Under the pieces are notes generated by a model. The model searched no databases, was not told the DNA's origin, and was given only the letters and a program-made list of their open reading frames with translations. Of a stretch of DNA of 64,000 nucleotides, positions 1 through 13,560 are shown piece by piece. This DNA is from Ceratorhiza oryzae-sativae (Eukaryota; Basidiomycota; Agaricomycetes; Cantharellales; Ceratobasidiaceae): NCBI GenBank assembly GCA_030998015.1, contig JARWMV010000006.1, forward strand, positions 310,001-374,000, written 5' to 3'. Each line of letters opens with the position of its first letter. The first letter of the stretch is position 1. A program made the position numbers and the translations under genes.

Positions 1-1287
1 AGAAAATACCTCTGACATGGTGACTCGACTGATGCGGCTGTGGAAATATATTGACTCGATCTTGGATCTACGGAAAAGCTCGATATAAGCCTCCGTGGAA
101 GCGCCTTGAACTAGCTCGTAGTTCATGTGAAGAGTTAGGGCTTTAGTTCCCGGGCAAATGAGAGGTAAAATCTTGCACAAATCGGCTTCGGCAAAGGACA
201 TGATCGACAGCTTGCAAAGATGTTCAAGATATACGGGCGAGGCTTCTGAGACTCCATCAGAGCGGATTCGCATGTCGCCCAGGCAGAGCGTGCGTAGTTG
301 GGGGCTAGATCTAAGTATATGTGCAATCTGATTGAGGGTAGGGCTCGGCCGACCAGCTAGACTGACAAGTTGCAAGTCCTCCAATCCACGAAACGCTGCC
401 GAGTCCCAGTCAAAGTAACCCCCGTATAAGCTCATTCTCGAGAGGTTCTGAAGAAACTGGTCATTTGACCGATTGGATATTACTGGCGGAGGTGGGGTAT
501 CAACTGGGTAAGTGGTTTTCATGATTTTGATCGACAAAGATTTGACGGATGAAGCAGTGCTATCATGCGGCCAAATGGATAGTATCGATTCTAGGAGACC
601 CATGTCCGATAGCACTAGGTCTAGCGATCGTATTTGCTCGCACCTTGGGTATAAAATACTGAGCCAACTGACAGCACGCTCTTTCGGAAACGACACTTGG
701 ATGTCCAGCAGAGCGTTGCCGGCACGAACGAGTGCCAACTGAGTTGGTAAATCACCTTGGTCTTTTGAGTGGATGAATATGGATGACCATAGACTAGGAC
801 TGTTGAACGTCAAGTTCCGCCATGCTGTGCTCACACAAGAAATGATATGGGCCGGGTGCGGTTGGATTAGATGCTCGGGTAAATGGGTCTGGTGGGCGTG
901 CTGTGAATCAACAAGCACCGAGAAAACAGACAGCAGCAGCGAGTTAGGGAGAATATTGACTGGAACCAGAGTGTAAGACATATTCCGAGCTTTTTTAAGT
1001 GTAGCCATGCTATTCGCCAAGGATCGTTGCTGTTCCCCAAGCCTGGGCAGTTCAACTTCGACGGTAAGCAAAGTCGCATCTAGGTCATCGTTGTTCTCTG
1101 AAAATGACAGACGCGCGCGAGAACAAGCGGATTCAAATTTTGTGCATGAATCGGCATAGGCGGCGATCGCGCTTATGAGATGCTCGTGTGCGTTTCTCCA
1201 TTGCTCAAAAATAGCATGTATAGGGACCGTTTCAGGAGAAGAGCTGTAGGACGAGGCGTCAATACACACGGGCTGGCTGGTATGCAT
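1..1287 (-). CDS. F-box-like domain protein, tandem copy 1 (3' end lies outside the window)
   Basis: The minus strand is open from about 1287 to the window edge. It encodes a protein homologous over its whole visible length to the neighbour at 1593-3486. An N-terminal alpha-helical stretch is followed by an F-box-like segment (LPNSLLLSVFSVLVDSQ, then VSTAWRNL and SPSLWSSIF) and a leucine-rich-repeat-like tail with SQLRTLCLGD-type turns. This layout is typical of the large F-box-like families of Agaricomycetes, thought to be substrate receptors of SCF ubiquitin ligases. The start is uncertain. An ATG at 1287 begins MHTSQPV, and the position matching copy 2's short first exon carries a TGA here, so the first exon differs or is lost. 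No frame break is seen in the rest. The C-terminus cannot be judged. Confidence 0.6.
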   Translation of the reverse strand, partial: MHTSQPVCIDASSYSSSPETVPIHAIFEQWRNAHEHLISAIAAYADSCTKFESACSRARLSFSENNDDLDATLLTVEVELPRLGEQQRSLANSMATLKKARNMSYTLVPVNILPNSLLLSVFSVLVDSQHAHQTHLPEHLIQPHPAHIISCVSTAWRNLTFNSPSLWSSIFIHSKDQGDLPTQLALVRAGNALLDIQVSFPKERAVSWLSILYPRCEQIRSLDLVLSDMGLLESILSIWPHDSTASSVKSLSIKIMKTTYPVDTPPPPVISNRSNDQFLQNLSRMSLYGGYFDWDSAAFRGLEDLQLVSLAGRPSPTLNQIAHILRSSPQLRTLCLGDMRIRSDGVSEASPVYLEHLCKLSIMSFAEADLCKILPLICPGTKALTLHMNYELVQGASTEAYIELFRRSKIESIYFHSRISRVTMSEVFS

Positions 1288-1592
1288 CCCGAAACTTGCC
1301 CGGTCATGTTCAACGGGGTTGCTGGGGAGCGGTGGTCGTCAGCTTCAGCGTCCAGACGCGGTATCCAGGTAATCAACCTGCCATCAAACTATACCAGACA
1401 AATTCCCTCAACTTTCTCACGCCTCATCATGCTTTTGCAAAACATGGCAAATCCTGCACAAACCGCTCGAAAAATAATGATATATCTAGCTTTACTCGTC
1501 TGTAGAGGAACGGATAACAACGATGCAAGCAATATATGAACCCAGATGATGGAGAAGTAGAAAGTGTACCTCAAGCCTACAATAAGACATGG

Positions 1593-3486
1593 CTAGTTTG
1601 CATCATCCAAAGTGAGTGTCCCAATCGCGGGTATATTGGTATGAGTGCGCCTAGACGAATTGTAGGTGTCGGTTCGGTTTAGTCCGTAGAACGGAATGTC
1701 GTCGGGTGGTTCGGCAGCAGAAAGCTGTTGGAAATCGACATTTCCAGACACGAGGGCGATACCGTTTGGCAAGAAGATGCTTTCAAAGTGTGGCGGGTCG
1801 CAGAACTGGAGCCTGATGGTGAGATGGGGTTGCTCAGTGATCACTTGGCTCGACTGTTCATTAAACAGCTTGAATTTGCAGCCGTGAAAGTGGACTGTCT
1901 CCAGATGTGGGCATGGTCCTTGGTGTGTTATAGGTGGAGTTGTATTCACGGGTGGTGGCAGGGTTTCTTCACCTGGAGCTTGTGGTGCCTCCGGCACGGC
2001 GTCCTCGCGTTCAGTTGGAGATGCCTCGGCAGCCGAGAGCGCAGACAAAATGGTCGATAGATACTTGTTTCGGCTGATATATAAATGACGGAGGTGGGGG
2101 AGGGCGGTGAACACGTCCGACATGGTGATTCGGCTGATGCGACTGTGAAAGTATATCGACTCGATCCTTGATCGACGGAACAGCTCAATATAGGCTTCAG
2201 TGGGAGGCCCTTGGATTAGCTCGTAGTTCATGTGTAGAGTAAGCGGGCGAGAGCCTGGAAGGATGAGACGTAAAACCTTGGTCAAGTCGATTTCCGAAAA
2301 GGACATGATCGAAAGTTTCCAGAGGTGTTCAAAATATATAGGCGAGGCTTCTGAGACTCCGTCCGGACGGATTCGTATATCCCCTAGACAAAGCGTACGC
2401 AATTGGGAACTAGAACGAAGCATAGCTGCAAATTGAGTGAGCGTGGGGCTAGCAGGGGCAGCCAAGCTGACGAGCTGCAAGTGTTCCAAACCGCGAAACG
2501 CTGCCGAATCCAGTCGAAATAACCACCGTGCAAACTCAACCTTGTAAGATTCTGAAGGAAGCGGTCGTTTGATTCCTGAGGCCGGAGTCTTGGAGGAAGA
2601 TCATCCATCGCATACGTTGTTTTCATGATTTTGATCGATAGCCATTCGACAGAAGAGGCGGTACTCTCATGGGGCCAGATAGTGAACAATGTCCGGAGTA
2701 TATCCATGTTGGCTAGCACCAGGTCCAAGGACCTGATTTGCTCACATCTTGGATGCAAAAAGTAAAGCCAATCATGGGTCTGGTCGTTTGGGAACGAGCC
2801 TTGGATGTCGAGGAGGGCATTCCCAGCGCGAAGTAGGCCCAGCTGCGTCGGTAGATGACCTGGATCTCTTGGATGGAGAAACACTGATGACCACAGACTA
2901 GGGCTGTTGAGTGCCAGGTTACGCCATGCTCTGCTCACACAAGAAATCACATGGGCGGGATGTGGTCGAATTAGATGTTCAGGTAAATGAGTCTGGTTGG
3001 CGTGCTGTGAGTCCACGAGCACTGAAAAAACAGACAACAGAAGCGAAGGTGGGAGAATGTTAACCGGAACCAGAGTATAGGACATATTACGAGCCTTTTT
3101 CAGCAGAGCCATGCTATTCGTCAAAGACTGTTGCTGTTCTACTAGTCTGGGTAGCTCGATTTCGACTGTCATTAGAGTGGCATCCAATTCCTCGTTATTC
3201 TCCGCAAACGACAAACGTTTCCGAGAGCAAGAAGATTCAAGGATGGCACATGAATCTGCATAGGCCACTATCGCACTTATCAGACGCTCATGTGCTATCC
3301 TCCAGTGCTGAAAAGCGACATGGATAGGAGGTATTCCAGGAAACGATCTGTGCGTGATGATATCAATGTGAATGAAAATTTTATGATCGTTGGAAAACTT
3401 GCCCAATCATCTCGGATGACGGTGAGCGGGAAGGTGGTCGCTGACTGAAGTATTAAGACTTGATACGTACGTAATCGAGCTGACAT
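1593..3486 (-). CDS. F-box-like domain protein, tandem copy 2, with one apparent frameshift
   Basis: Paralogue of the gene at 1-1287. A likely short first exon starts at the ATG at 3486 (MSARLRT) and is joined over an intron to the body beginning near 3357. The F-box-like core (LPPSLLLSVFSVLVDSQ, VSRAWRNLALNSPSLWSSV) lies in the first half and leucine-rich-repeat-like sequence in the second. The frame breaks near 2507-2513: copy 1 reads gagtcccagtc where this copy reads gaatccagtcg, a CCC to CC loss on the plus strand. Downstream, the reading resumes in another frame (EHLQLVSLAAPASPT) and stays open to the TAG at 1593. The lesion may be real pseudogenisation or an under-called homopolymer, since the same kind of loss occurs in conserved genes elsewhere in the window. 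Proposed role is SCF substrate recognition, from family only. Confidence 0.6.
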
Positions 3487-3914
3487 CAAGCCGCACCAAG
3501 CAAGTCACAACATATAACCTACCTTGCCAAAGGCGAACTTGGTGGAACATTTGGAAGGAAACAAAATACTTCAACTAGGAAGTATGTAGAATGTCTTTAG
3601 GTATTGCGAAGCGAGTTTTTCACTGTTACCTGCACTGACAGGAATCGGCTAGTTGTAGAAACAAAATAGTCGCTTTATTCATGTTGTCATGGCGAGAAAT
3701 ATAAGGCCAAGCAGATAAAGGACAAAAATGCTGCAATATTCACCTAGCATAAAGGGTGTTCGATCGTTGCGTTGCGCAATAGAATAGTGCACAAACATTC
3801 GATCGGCGATGTTGCCCTGACACCGATGATGTCAGCCTACCTCAGCCCACCCCAGTCTCCGCATAAAACACGTAGAATCCGTTCCTGGCGGCCTGCTCTC
3901 AACCACGACTCGCC
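3487..3914. other. Intergenic region without a recognisable gene
   Basis: About 430 nt between the divergent F-box-like gene and the DUF1295-type gene. I see no coding potential. It must contain the promoters of both neighbours. A CT-rich, CCCA-rich stretch lies just before the ATG at 3915, and no convincing TATA box was found. Confidence 0.4.
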
Positions 3915-5343
3915 ATGGCTCCAGTAGTAGACTTTCAACCTAGAGGCCTGGACCCGACTCTTGCCGGGCCGGTCAAGTTTTGCTTGTTCAACATTGCCTG
4001 GACGTTCTTAGCTGGCGAAATTACTGGCAACGTCAGTCAGGTCGATCGAGTTTGGACCTTCCTGCCCGTTCTGTATTCGGCATACTGGGGGATATACCTT
4101 CCACTATATGGAAGTGGCGATAATGCTTGGGTGAAGGAACAAGGTCTAACGGGACGAGGCGTGTTGATGGCATTATTGCAGGTAAGCTTCCGCGGTCCAA
4201 CGTTCTACACTGCAAAACCTAACTTTTTACAGGTTATCTGGTCCGCAAGGTTGTCTTACAACACGTTCCGCCGGGGGTTGTTTAGCTTGTAAGCTTCAGT
4301 AAATGTACTCCTGCTGCATACTCATCGGATTACAGGAGCGATGAAGATTACCGTTGGGCCGTTTTCCGTGCCAAAATCCCGAGTTGGCTATTCAGCATCT
4401 TCAACTTCGTATTCATTGGTACCTATATCACCAATTACGGCCCAACTTGTTCTCATCATACTCTTTAGCTCTCGCCCAAAACATCCTGCTCTTTTTGATG
4501 GCAGTAAGTTTGCTCGTTCAATCCTGCGGGTTCAATACTAATACAGGCTCGCTGGTTCAGCTCCCTGCGCATCACGCACTTTTCCAATACGACATTCCGC
4601 TCGGAACATCCGACTACGTTCTAACGTTCCTCACTCTCTGTAACCTTGCCATCCAATTCACGGCCGACAATCAGCAATACGCCTTCCAGACCTATAAATA
4701 CAGTCGCCCGACCGAAAAGACGCCAGAGGCTATCGCAGCCCAGGCTGAGAAGGACAAATCCTCCACCGCTTTCGGCCCCCGAGCATGGCCCGGAGCGAGA
4801 ATACAGTGGACAGATGCAGACGTAAAGCGAGGTTTCGTCACCAAAGGCTTGTGGGCGTGGTCCAGACACCCGAACTTCTTGTGCGAGCAGCTCACTTGGG
4901 TAGGTCTTGTTCTCTCTTGATCGTCTCACAGGTTGAACTGAATGATTCTAGTACTTCCAAGCGCTGTTCCCGATCCTCGCTTCTATCGTTGGTCGACATG
5001 CGCTTGCCGACTTTGCCAAGCTCGAAGTCGACGCCGATACCGTGACTGCTCTCTGGCCACTTGTTTCCCCACTCGCGCTATCCGCTCTGTTCATCGGGAG
5101 TACGACGTTTACCGAGTCCATTTCAAGTGGTAAATACCCCGACTATCAGGCATACCAAGCTCGAGTTGGTGAGTAGCCGAACATTCGACCCGGGAGCGGA
5201 ACCATGCTGACTTGGGATGATTTTAAGGCATGTTTTCGCCAACAGACACCCTTTGGAAGGGGTTGTACCTGAAAGTGACTGGTCAGTTGGAGAAAGTCAA
5301 CGCGGTTGTGTACGGCCAAGAAACTCACCGGAAGAGTGAGTGA
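3915..5343 (+). CDS. DUF1295 / steroid 5-alpha-reductase-like membrane protein
   Basis: Six exons, 3915-4181, 4233-4288, 4336-4418, 4469-4899, 4952-5168 and 5228-5343, join in frame to 1170 nt (389 aa) with GT-AG introns of about 45-60 nt. The product is polytopic. Hydrophobic segments occur at the N-terminus (FNIAWTFLAG), around WTFLPVLYSAYWGIY, and in the middle (NILLFLMAV, YVLTFLTLCNLAI). The C-terminal half holds the family hallmarks FTADNQQYAFQTYK and WAWSRHPNFLCEQLTW, the SRHPN motif of the steroid-5-alpha-reductase C-terminal fold, followed by FPILASI and TEKS-free FTESISSGKYPDYQAYQ. The family is predicted to bind NADPH in the ER membrane; the substrate is unknown. A 43-nt GT-AG segment inside exon 4 (4502-4544) might look like an intron, but only read-through keeps the frame. 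The Kozak context at 3915 (cgccATGgc) is good. Confidence 0.85.
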
Positions 5344-5673
5344 AAGTCTGCGTAGTGGACGGAATTGTGTCCTTTTCGCGCCTTGTTGGCTCGACAGGAC
5401 AGAGTTGGTGACGGAGATTCACAGAACTCTTGCTGGCTCGAACGATGTTTTCCTTTTTTCAAATAAAGCAAAAACTACAAATGTAATTCATGTCAATCTA
5501 TTTATTTGGTACAACGGGCAATTTGGTTGCCGGATAAGATACAAACTTAAAAATACGAGTACGAATACAAATACACTAGATAAATATAGGTAGCACAACG
5601 CTTGTGCAACGCGAAACCCCAGGCAAGTCCAGCTATAATAAAAGAGATGGAGGAGGGCAAATATTGAGGTGCT
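5344..5673. other. Convergent intergenic spacer
   Basis: An AT-rich spacer of about 330 nt lies between two convergent genes. It contains aataaagc near 5462 on the plus strand, plausibly the polyadenylation signal of the upstream gene. No gene is seen. Confidence 0.4.
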
Positions 5674-6119
5674 CTACGCTCCGATACTGAACAGAACTTC
5701 GTCGACCGACTTTTCCGTCAAGCCAAGGCGATAGTTCTTCCAGGACCATGGGCGCGCATCTTGTTCAGCACATGCAGCCGCAGTTTGTCTAGAATTATTC
5801 AGTGATTAGATTCGGAAACGTGTAATCGAAACGGCGAGGACGGACTTGTTCATTGCCTCGAGGCCGAGGTAGCACCCAACCGTGCCAACGCCAAACGACA
5901 GCATCAGTGGGAAGCTCTACTCACACGATCGTGAATTAGTTCTGTGATCTAGATAAAGCATATATGGTCGTCACAACATACCTCGGGATGAGCAAAGTGC
6001 TTGGACATGTATTGTATCCCGCCCCGGGTGTGGCGAGGTTGGACCGGACGGGCAAGGCGAGTAAAGGTAGGAGTGGGGTAAGATGAGATTTCAGGGAGGT
6101 GGTTCAAGATTGCAGCCAT
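5674..6119 (-). CDS. Small single-membrane-span protein A (possible B12D/NDUFA4-like mitochondrial protein)
   Basis: Three exons, 6119-5982, 5916-5846 and 5788-5674, splice in frame to 324 nt (107 aa). The ATG at 6119 (MAAILNHLPEI) was chosen because it gives exon 1 exactly the length of the paralogue's exon 1 (138 nt). An upstream in-frame extension exists but is unlikely. The protein has a basic, hydroxyl-rich N-terminus that could target mitochondria, then HFAHPE, one hydrophobic span (SFPLMLSFGVGTVGCYLGLE) and a short polar C-terminus ending WKNYRLG..SVDEVLFSIGA. The size, the PE-x-x-P entry into a single span and the basic N-terminus recall B12D/NDUFA4-type small respiratory-chain proteins. 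That is inference only. The neighbour at 6659-7102 is a clear paralogue. Confidence 0.65.
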
Positions 6120-6658
6120 GATATGATACGATGATAAGATACGGATTGTCTGGTGAGGGATAGATTCTGGGGCTATGAGTCTCCCCACCCCCACTCATCC
6201 CCCCACGTTTTATACCCCTCATTCCTCCACCGCAAGATCATACCGCGTTGTATCCGTGCATCGCGGTTTGGAGTGCCAGCTGATCAACTGGAACGTTGTT
6301 GATGGCCTTGTGGGTCCGGTGAGGCATGGGCAGTGTCGGATCTCAAGAAGCGCATAGGGGACCTCGTGCCCGGCGGCTTGCGGATGATTGCCGTTATTTG
6401 GCCAGCGGTAATACCACCGGAAATCGTCAAAACTTGCATTTGTCAATGCGCACTAGCATGATGCTCGTTAATTGCTCCCAATCTTTTGTTCAATTGATAT
6501 ATGCACAATGAAATCTCCCGAAATACAAGTACAGATGCAAAGCCCAAATAAATATACTAATACAAGGGATGCGTTGCTAGTTGGCTCGTTCTGTTCATGC
6601 GTACCACGGCTGGAAGAAGACCTATGAACCCAGAGAACAAGAATGAGAACTGGTGTGA
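6120..6658. other. Spacer between the two small paralogues
   Basis: About 540 nt without a recognisable gene. It includes the promoter of the 6119 gene (CA/CT-rich sequence at 6180-6225) and the 3' flank of the 7102 gene. Short ORFs here look like chance. Confidence 0.4.
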
Positions 6659-7102
6659 TCACAGTTCAATGCTCATAAGGACCTCGCGCATGGTATCTTC
6701 GTTGGGACCCATTCGATATCCTTTTCCCTCCCATTTGGGCTTGTATTGGTAGAGCGGTATGGTAGCCGGGATAAGTCGTGGTTTGTGCCTAAATCTCGAC
6801 GATTAGCGGCTTCGAAGGCATCCTGGATAATGGAACATAGCTTACCGACTCATCTTCTGCAGGCCGAGGTAACAAGCAGAGGCTATCGCCAAAGATAGGA
6901 CCATAGGTATTGCCTGGTGCGAGACAGTCAGCGAGGCCCAGATGAGGAATAGCTGCAAACATACCTCTGGATGATAGAAGCGGCGCATAAAGTATGGGAA
7001 GTTCTGGTGAGCCAGGATGGGCTGGCGGTGCTGCGGCACAAAGTGGTGATAATGCGGCAACACACTCGGGCGAGATGTGTGTATCTGCCCTAGTACAGAC
7101 AT
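6659..7102 (-). CDS. Small single-membrane-span protein B, paralogue of 5674-6119
   Basis: Three exons, 7102-6965, 6913-6846 and 6788-6659, give 336 nt (111 aa) in frame. Intron phases match the neighbouring paralogue, and exon 1 is 138 nt in both. The protein runs from MSVLGQIHTS through MRRFYHPE and one hydrophobic span (AIPMVLSLAIASACYLGLQK) to a tail with KWEGKGYRMGPNEDTMREVL. The shared core is HPE-x-x-P, CYLGL, Y-R-(L/M)-G and EVL-x-SI at the end. An alternative upstream ATG at 7120 would add six residues, but the equal-length argument favours 7102. The function is unproven. The layout suggests a mitochondrial inner-membrane accessory protein of the B12D/NDUFA4 type, but I would not assign it firmly. 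Confidence 0.65.
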
Positions 7103-7119
7103 AGCAGGACTGAGGTTCA

Positions 7120-9692
7120 TTGGGAATAGCAAGTTTAAGGGTTGATGATCTAGTGCGGTTGGTGGTTGGGTTGACAAGCTGCGGGGGTGAGGGGGGGTAT
7201 ATATACTCTCTCGCCGAGCCGGTTCGTACGGGATCATGACGCGGCGACGGGCCCTAAGTGTCCCGTACTTCGGGGGACACAAAGACGAAGAACTATGGAA
7301 ACGTGATTCGCGGTAGCCAATGGGACGTAGTTGCACACCGGCCGTACTCGGTGGACGGCATGACACCGAGAACGGGCGGGGGAAATGATCACGTGGTGAA
7401 GTCGATTCATTTATATTTCAGTCTCTTCGAAGACAGCTCACTAGTTCAAGCTTTGGAAGCCCTTTCATATGCCAGATAAGCATCAGAATATAATAGCAAT
7501 GTTCACGCCCACGGGACTATTCTGAATGTGCATGGTTTATCTGATCCATATAATAGCACCCTTCGGGATAGGCAGTTCCTGTCCATGCCAGGAATGACAC
7601 GATTCTTTATGGTACCACACTCCGCCCCCACGTCACAGATTCGAGTTCCAAACATGCTTCTTTGATTGTATAGTGCATGGTTTCATTGGCAGAAGCATAA
7701 GATCATACCTTAACCCAGGATTGCAATCACCCCGTTTAATTTCATCTGCAGTACATCCAGGCCTGCTGGAAAGTACTCGTTTTGTCCTGGATTGTTGGAA
7801 AGGGGCGCAATGCAGGTTATATCCTCCCAGGCCTGGAGCTATGAGGTTTGAGGGTGACCAACATCCCATTCATATAGGTTTTAGTCGCCTCACGATACTC
7901 CAAAAAATCCCAGGCCATCCCAGTGGTAAGGATCCGCCCAGTTTCATAGATGCATTCATGACTGATCCGAGTAGCATATCTGGCTGTCGGCCGGGAGGGT
8001 CCCTGGACGTTCACGAAATTCGGAAGAGCAGTAACGAAGGCCAATTAATGAAATGGAGCGTTGCCCGCCGTGAAGAATTGGGATTTTGATAACAGACGTA
8101 CGAGGCATGAACCGGAAAACAACATCAAGCATGCGTTTTGCAACGGTGACGAGGCGCTATAAATAAGATCTGACCTCATTTAGCTGCCTTTCGACTTCGT
8201 CCAACAGGTAGCATGGCGTCATTATTTGCGAGTACATATAGCCTATACCTTCTCGGTCGAACTCCCTTCGGTTAGGAGATCAAATAAGCAACGCGATGTT
8301 CAACTCATCAAGAGGGCGGTGGTGATGCGCATCCAGCATAGGAAAAAGTCGAGAAGAGGATTATGTTGACACAAGAAGAGCTGGTCTACCCAGAAACGGG
8401 CATGGATGCCCCAAAATCTTTGGGGACGGGGAGGGGGAATGGAAGTATTGGATACCAAAAGTTTCCAGTAGCTCAGTAGGTCATCTAGCGCATCAGTCAT
8501 GTTTGGTACGGGATATATTTTAGTTTAATTATCTCTTCAAGAAACGTAGAGTCGGATTCTGGCACTTCAAGCGGTAGTTTGAGTCTACCTGGCGTGCAGT
8601 CATTTTGAGAACCTTGACTTCGTGCTGAAATTTCAAAATGACTATCGCCGGGCAGACCTACATCAAGAGCTATTGATTCAATTTGAGTTGGAATTTGTAT
8701 ACTTCTGAGACTTCACACAGAGGACTCAAGACGAAAGAGATGATGGGAAAGTGATGGGAGAGGTTGAGCAGTCGCGATGAGACGAACAAAGGTGCGATAG
8801 CCGCTCGTCTCATATGCCTGAGCTACCAAAGCCGGTTACGTATTGGACACAAAGCGCTTGGATCCTATGGCGATCGATGGTATCAACCCACCTGCCACGC
8901 ATACACATGTTTCTATTCTTTGTCTCATCAACAAATATCTATAAATCCAGCCAAAGAAGGCCAGACCCCTTTGCATCTCGTCACTTCCTCCACACATCAC
9001 CAAGACGTAACAGCCATAGATTTTCTCCTTTGACGGAATATTGTGAGAAATTAGCAACGATGCTCGACGCCATGAATTGGACATTTTGAAGTTTACACTA
9101 CCGGGGCGATGGCAGAGCGAATTCTGAATATTACAGTTATTCACACATCAGCAAATGATTTCCTCTGAAGCTCGCATAATATATGCGCATGGATCCTGGA
9201 CCACACTATCGTCTCATGGATCTAGAATCGTTGTCGGCCGAATCGGCTAGTGAATTGTCTTGAAGTCCCAGGCGGCTTTGGAGGTGGTTGTTTTACCTTT
9301 CTCAAGACAGGTCGTGGCCTATGTAAGGCGCATTCTGGGAATCACAATCGAGTCCTTGAAGTTAAGGGGGCACCCAAGAATCTCTACGTGAAGGAGATCT
9401 ACTTTCATACGACCGTCAACAAATCTACTGCGGATTGGCTTTTATTGCTTTAAAAGCTCTAGGCTCGCCGGCGAAGGCCGTAATTGTGCGTGATGCGCCA
9501 AAGCGAGCTGACGCCATCTTCAATACATGCTAATCCCCAAATAAAAGTGGAAAAGGACACGCAGGCTATATGCGTGTGTGTGATGTTTGTTGTCAATTTC
9601 AACCCACATCAGGGGTATATATTTCAAAGCGAATTGATACAAAAGCGTACAACATTCCCGAGGTGAAAACAGAAATATCCAAAAACGAGCCT
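7120..9692. other. Long intergenic stretch without a supported gene
   Basis: About 2.5 kb. Several short ORFs exist on the minus strand, for example 8300-8500 beginning MTDALDDLLSYWK and 7817-8044 with GRILTTGMAWDFLEYREA. They do not join into a recognisable family and lack a convincing start-splice-stop path. They could be remnants of one decayed minus-strand gene. No transposon termini or repeats were noticed. A poly-purine/GT-rich stretch at 9560-9600 belongs to the MCM6 3' flank. Confidence 0.35.
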
Positions 9693-13004
<3,312 letters not shown>

Positions 13005-13560
13005 CGTCGTTGATCAGAACAGGCGACGGAGACGCGATTGTCACGTGGAATTACGTAGCGCCACCCTCGCCCACTCCAGCACAGCCTATACTCGACTGCG
13101 TCGTCCAATAAACTGAAAATAAATGAGCCCCTCCGGCCACACTCTCGGGATTTGTGAGAGGCACCATGTAGTTATTGTTGATTAGAGGCCAGACCTCATG
13201 GTTCGATATGTGCACATAACTAACATCCAGGAGGGGAGAAAACAGAGCGGAGAAGAGTAGGAGAGATTGATTTCACGACTCAAATTAAACGTGAGTTGAA
13301 CGAGCGTAAGCCTCGAAACGAGTGATCAGGTATTTTCACGAAAAACCAGCGGATGAGTTGTCTGCCTGCGTTACCAGATGTGCGATTTTGATGTGCCCTG
13401 AGTCCATTGCTCGCATTCGAACACTCCCATGGCGCCACATGTCGCGTATAAAACGGTCGTCCATTCGATTGGTATGGCGCCGGTTACATAATCGCACCCA
13501 TCATCCCCTTGACCACATCCACCACCCCCAACGCACCAGTATTACCCTAATCTCGACGAA
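13005..13560. promoter_or_regulatory. Divergent promoter region between MCM6 and an F-box-like gene
   Basis: About 555 nt between head-to-head genes. It includes GC-rich sequence next to MCM6 (13010-13060, with gacgcgattgt and acgtgg) and a pyrimidine/CA-rich leader before the ATG at 13561. A tataaaac at about 13446 on the plus strand lies 115 nt before that ATG and could serve the F-box-like gene. No MluI-box (ACGCGT) copy was seen. An ACGCG occurs within 13029-13034. Confidence 0.35.

Noticed and set aside
4502..4544. Possible 43-nt intron (gtaagt...acag) in the DUF1295-type gene
   Set aside because: Removing it shifts the frame; reading through keeps the downstream conserved block in frame and exon lengths consistent.
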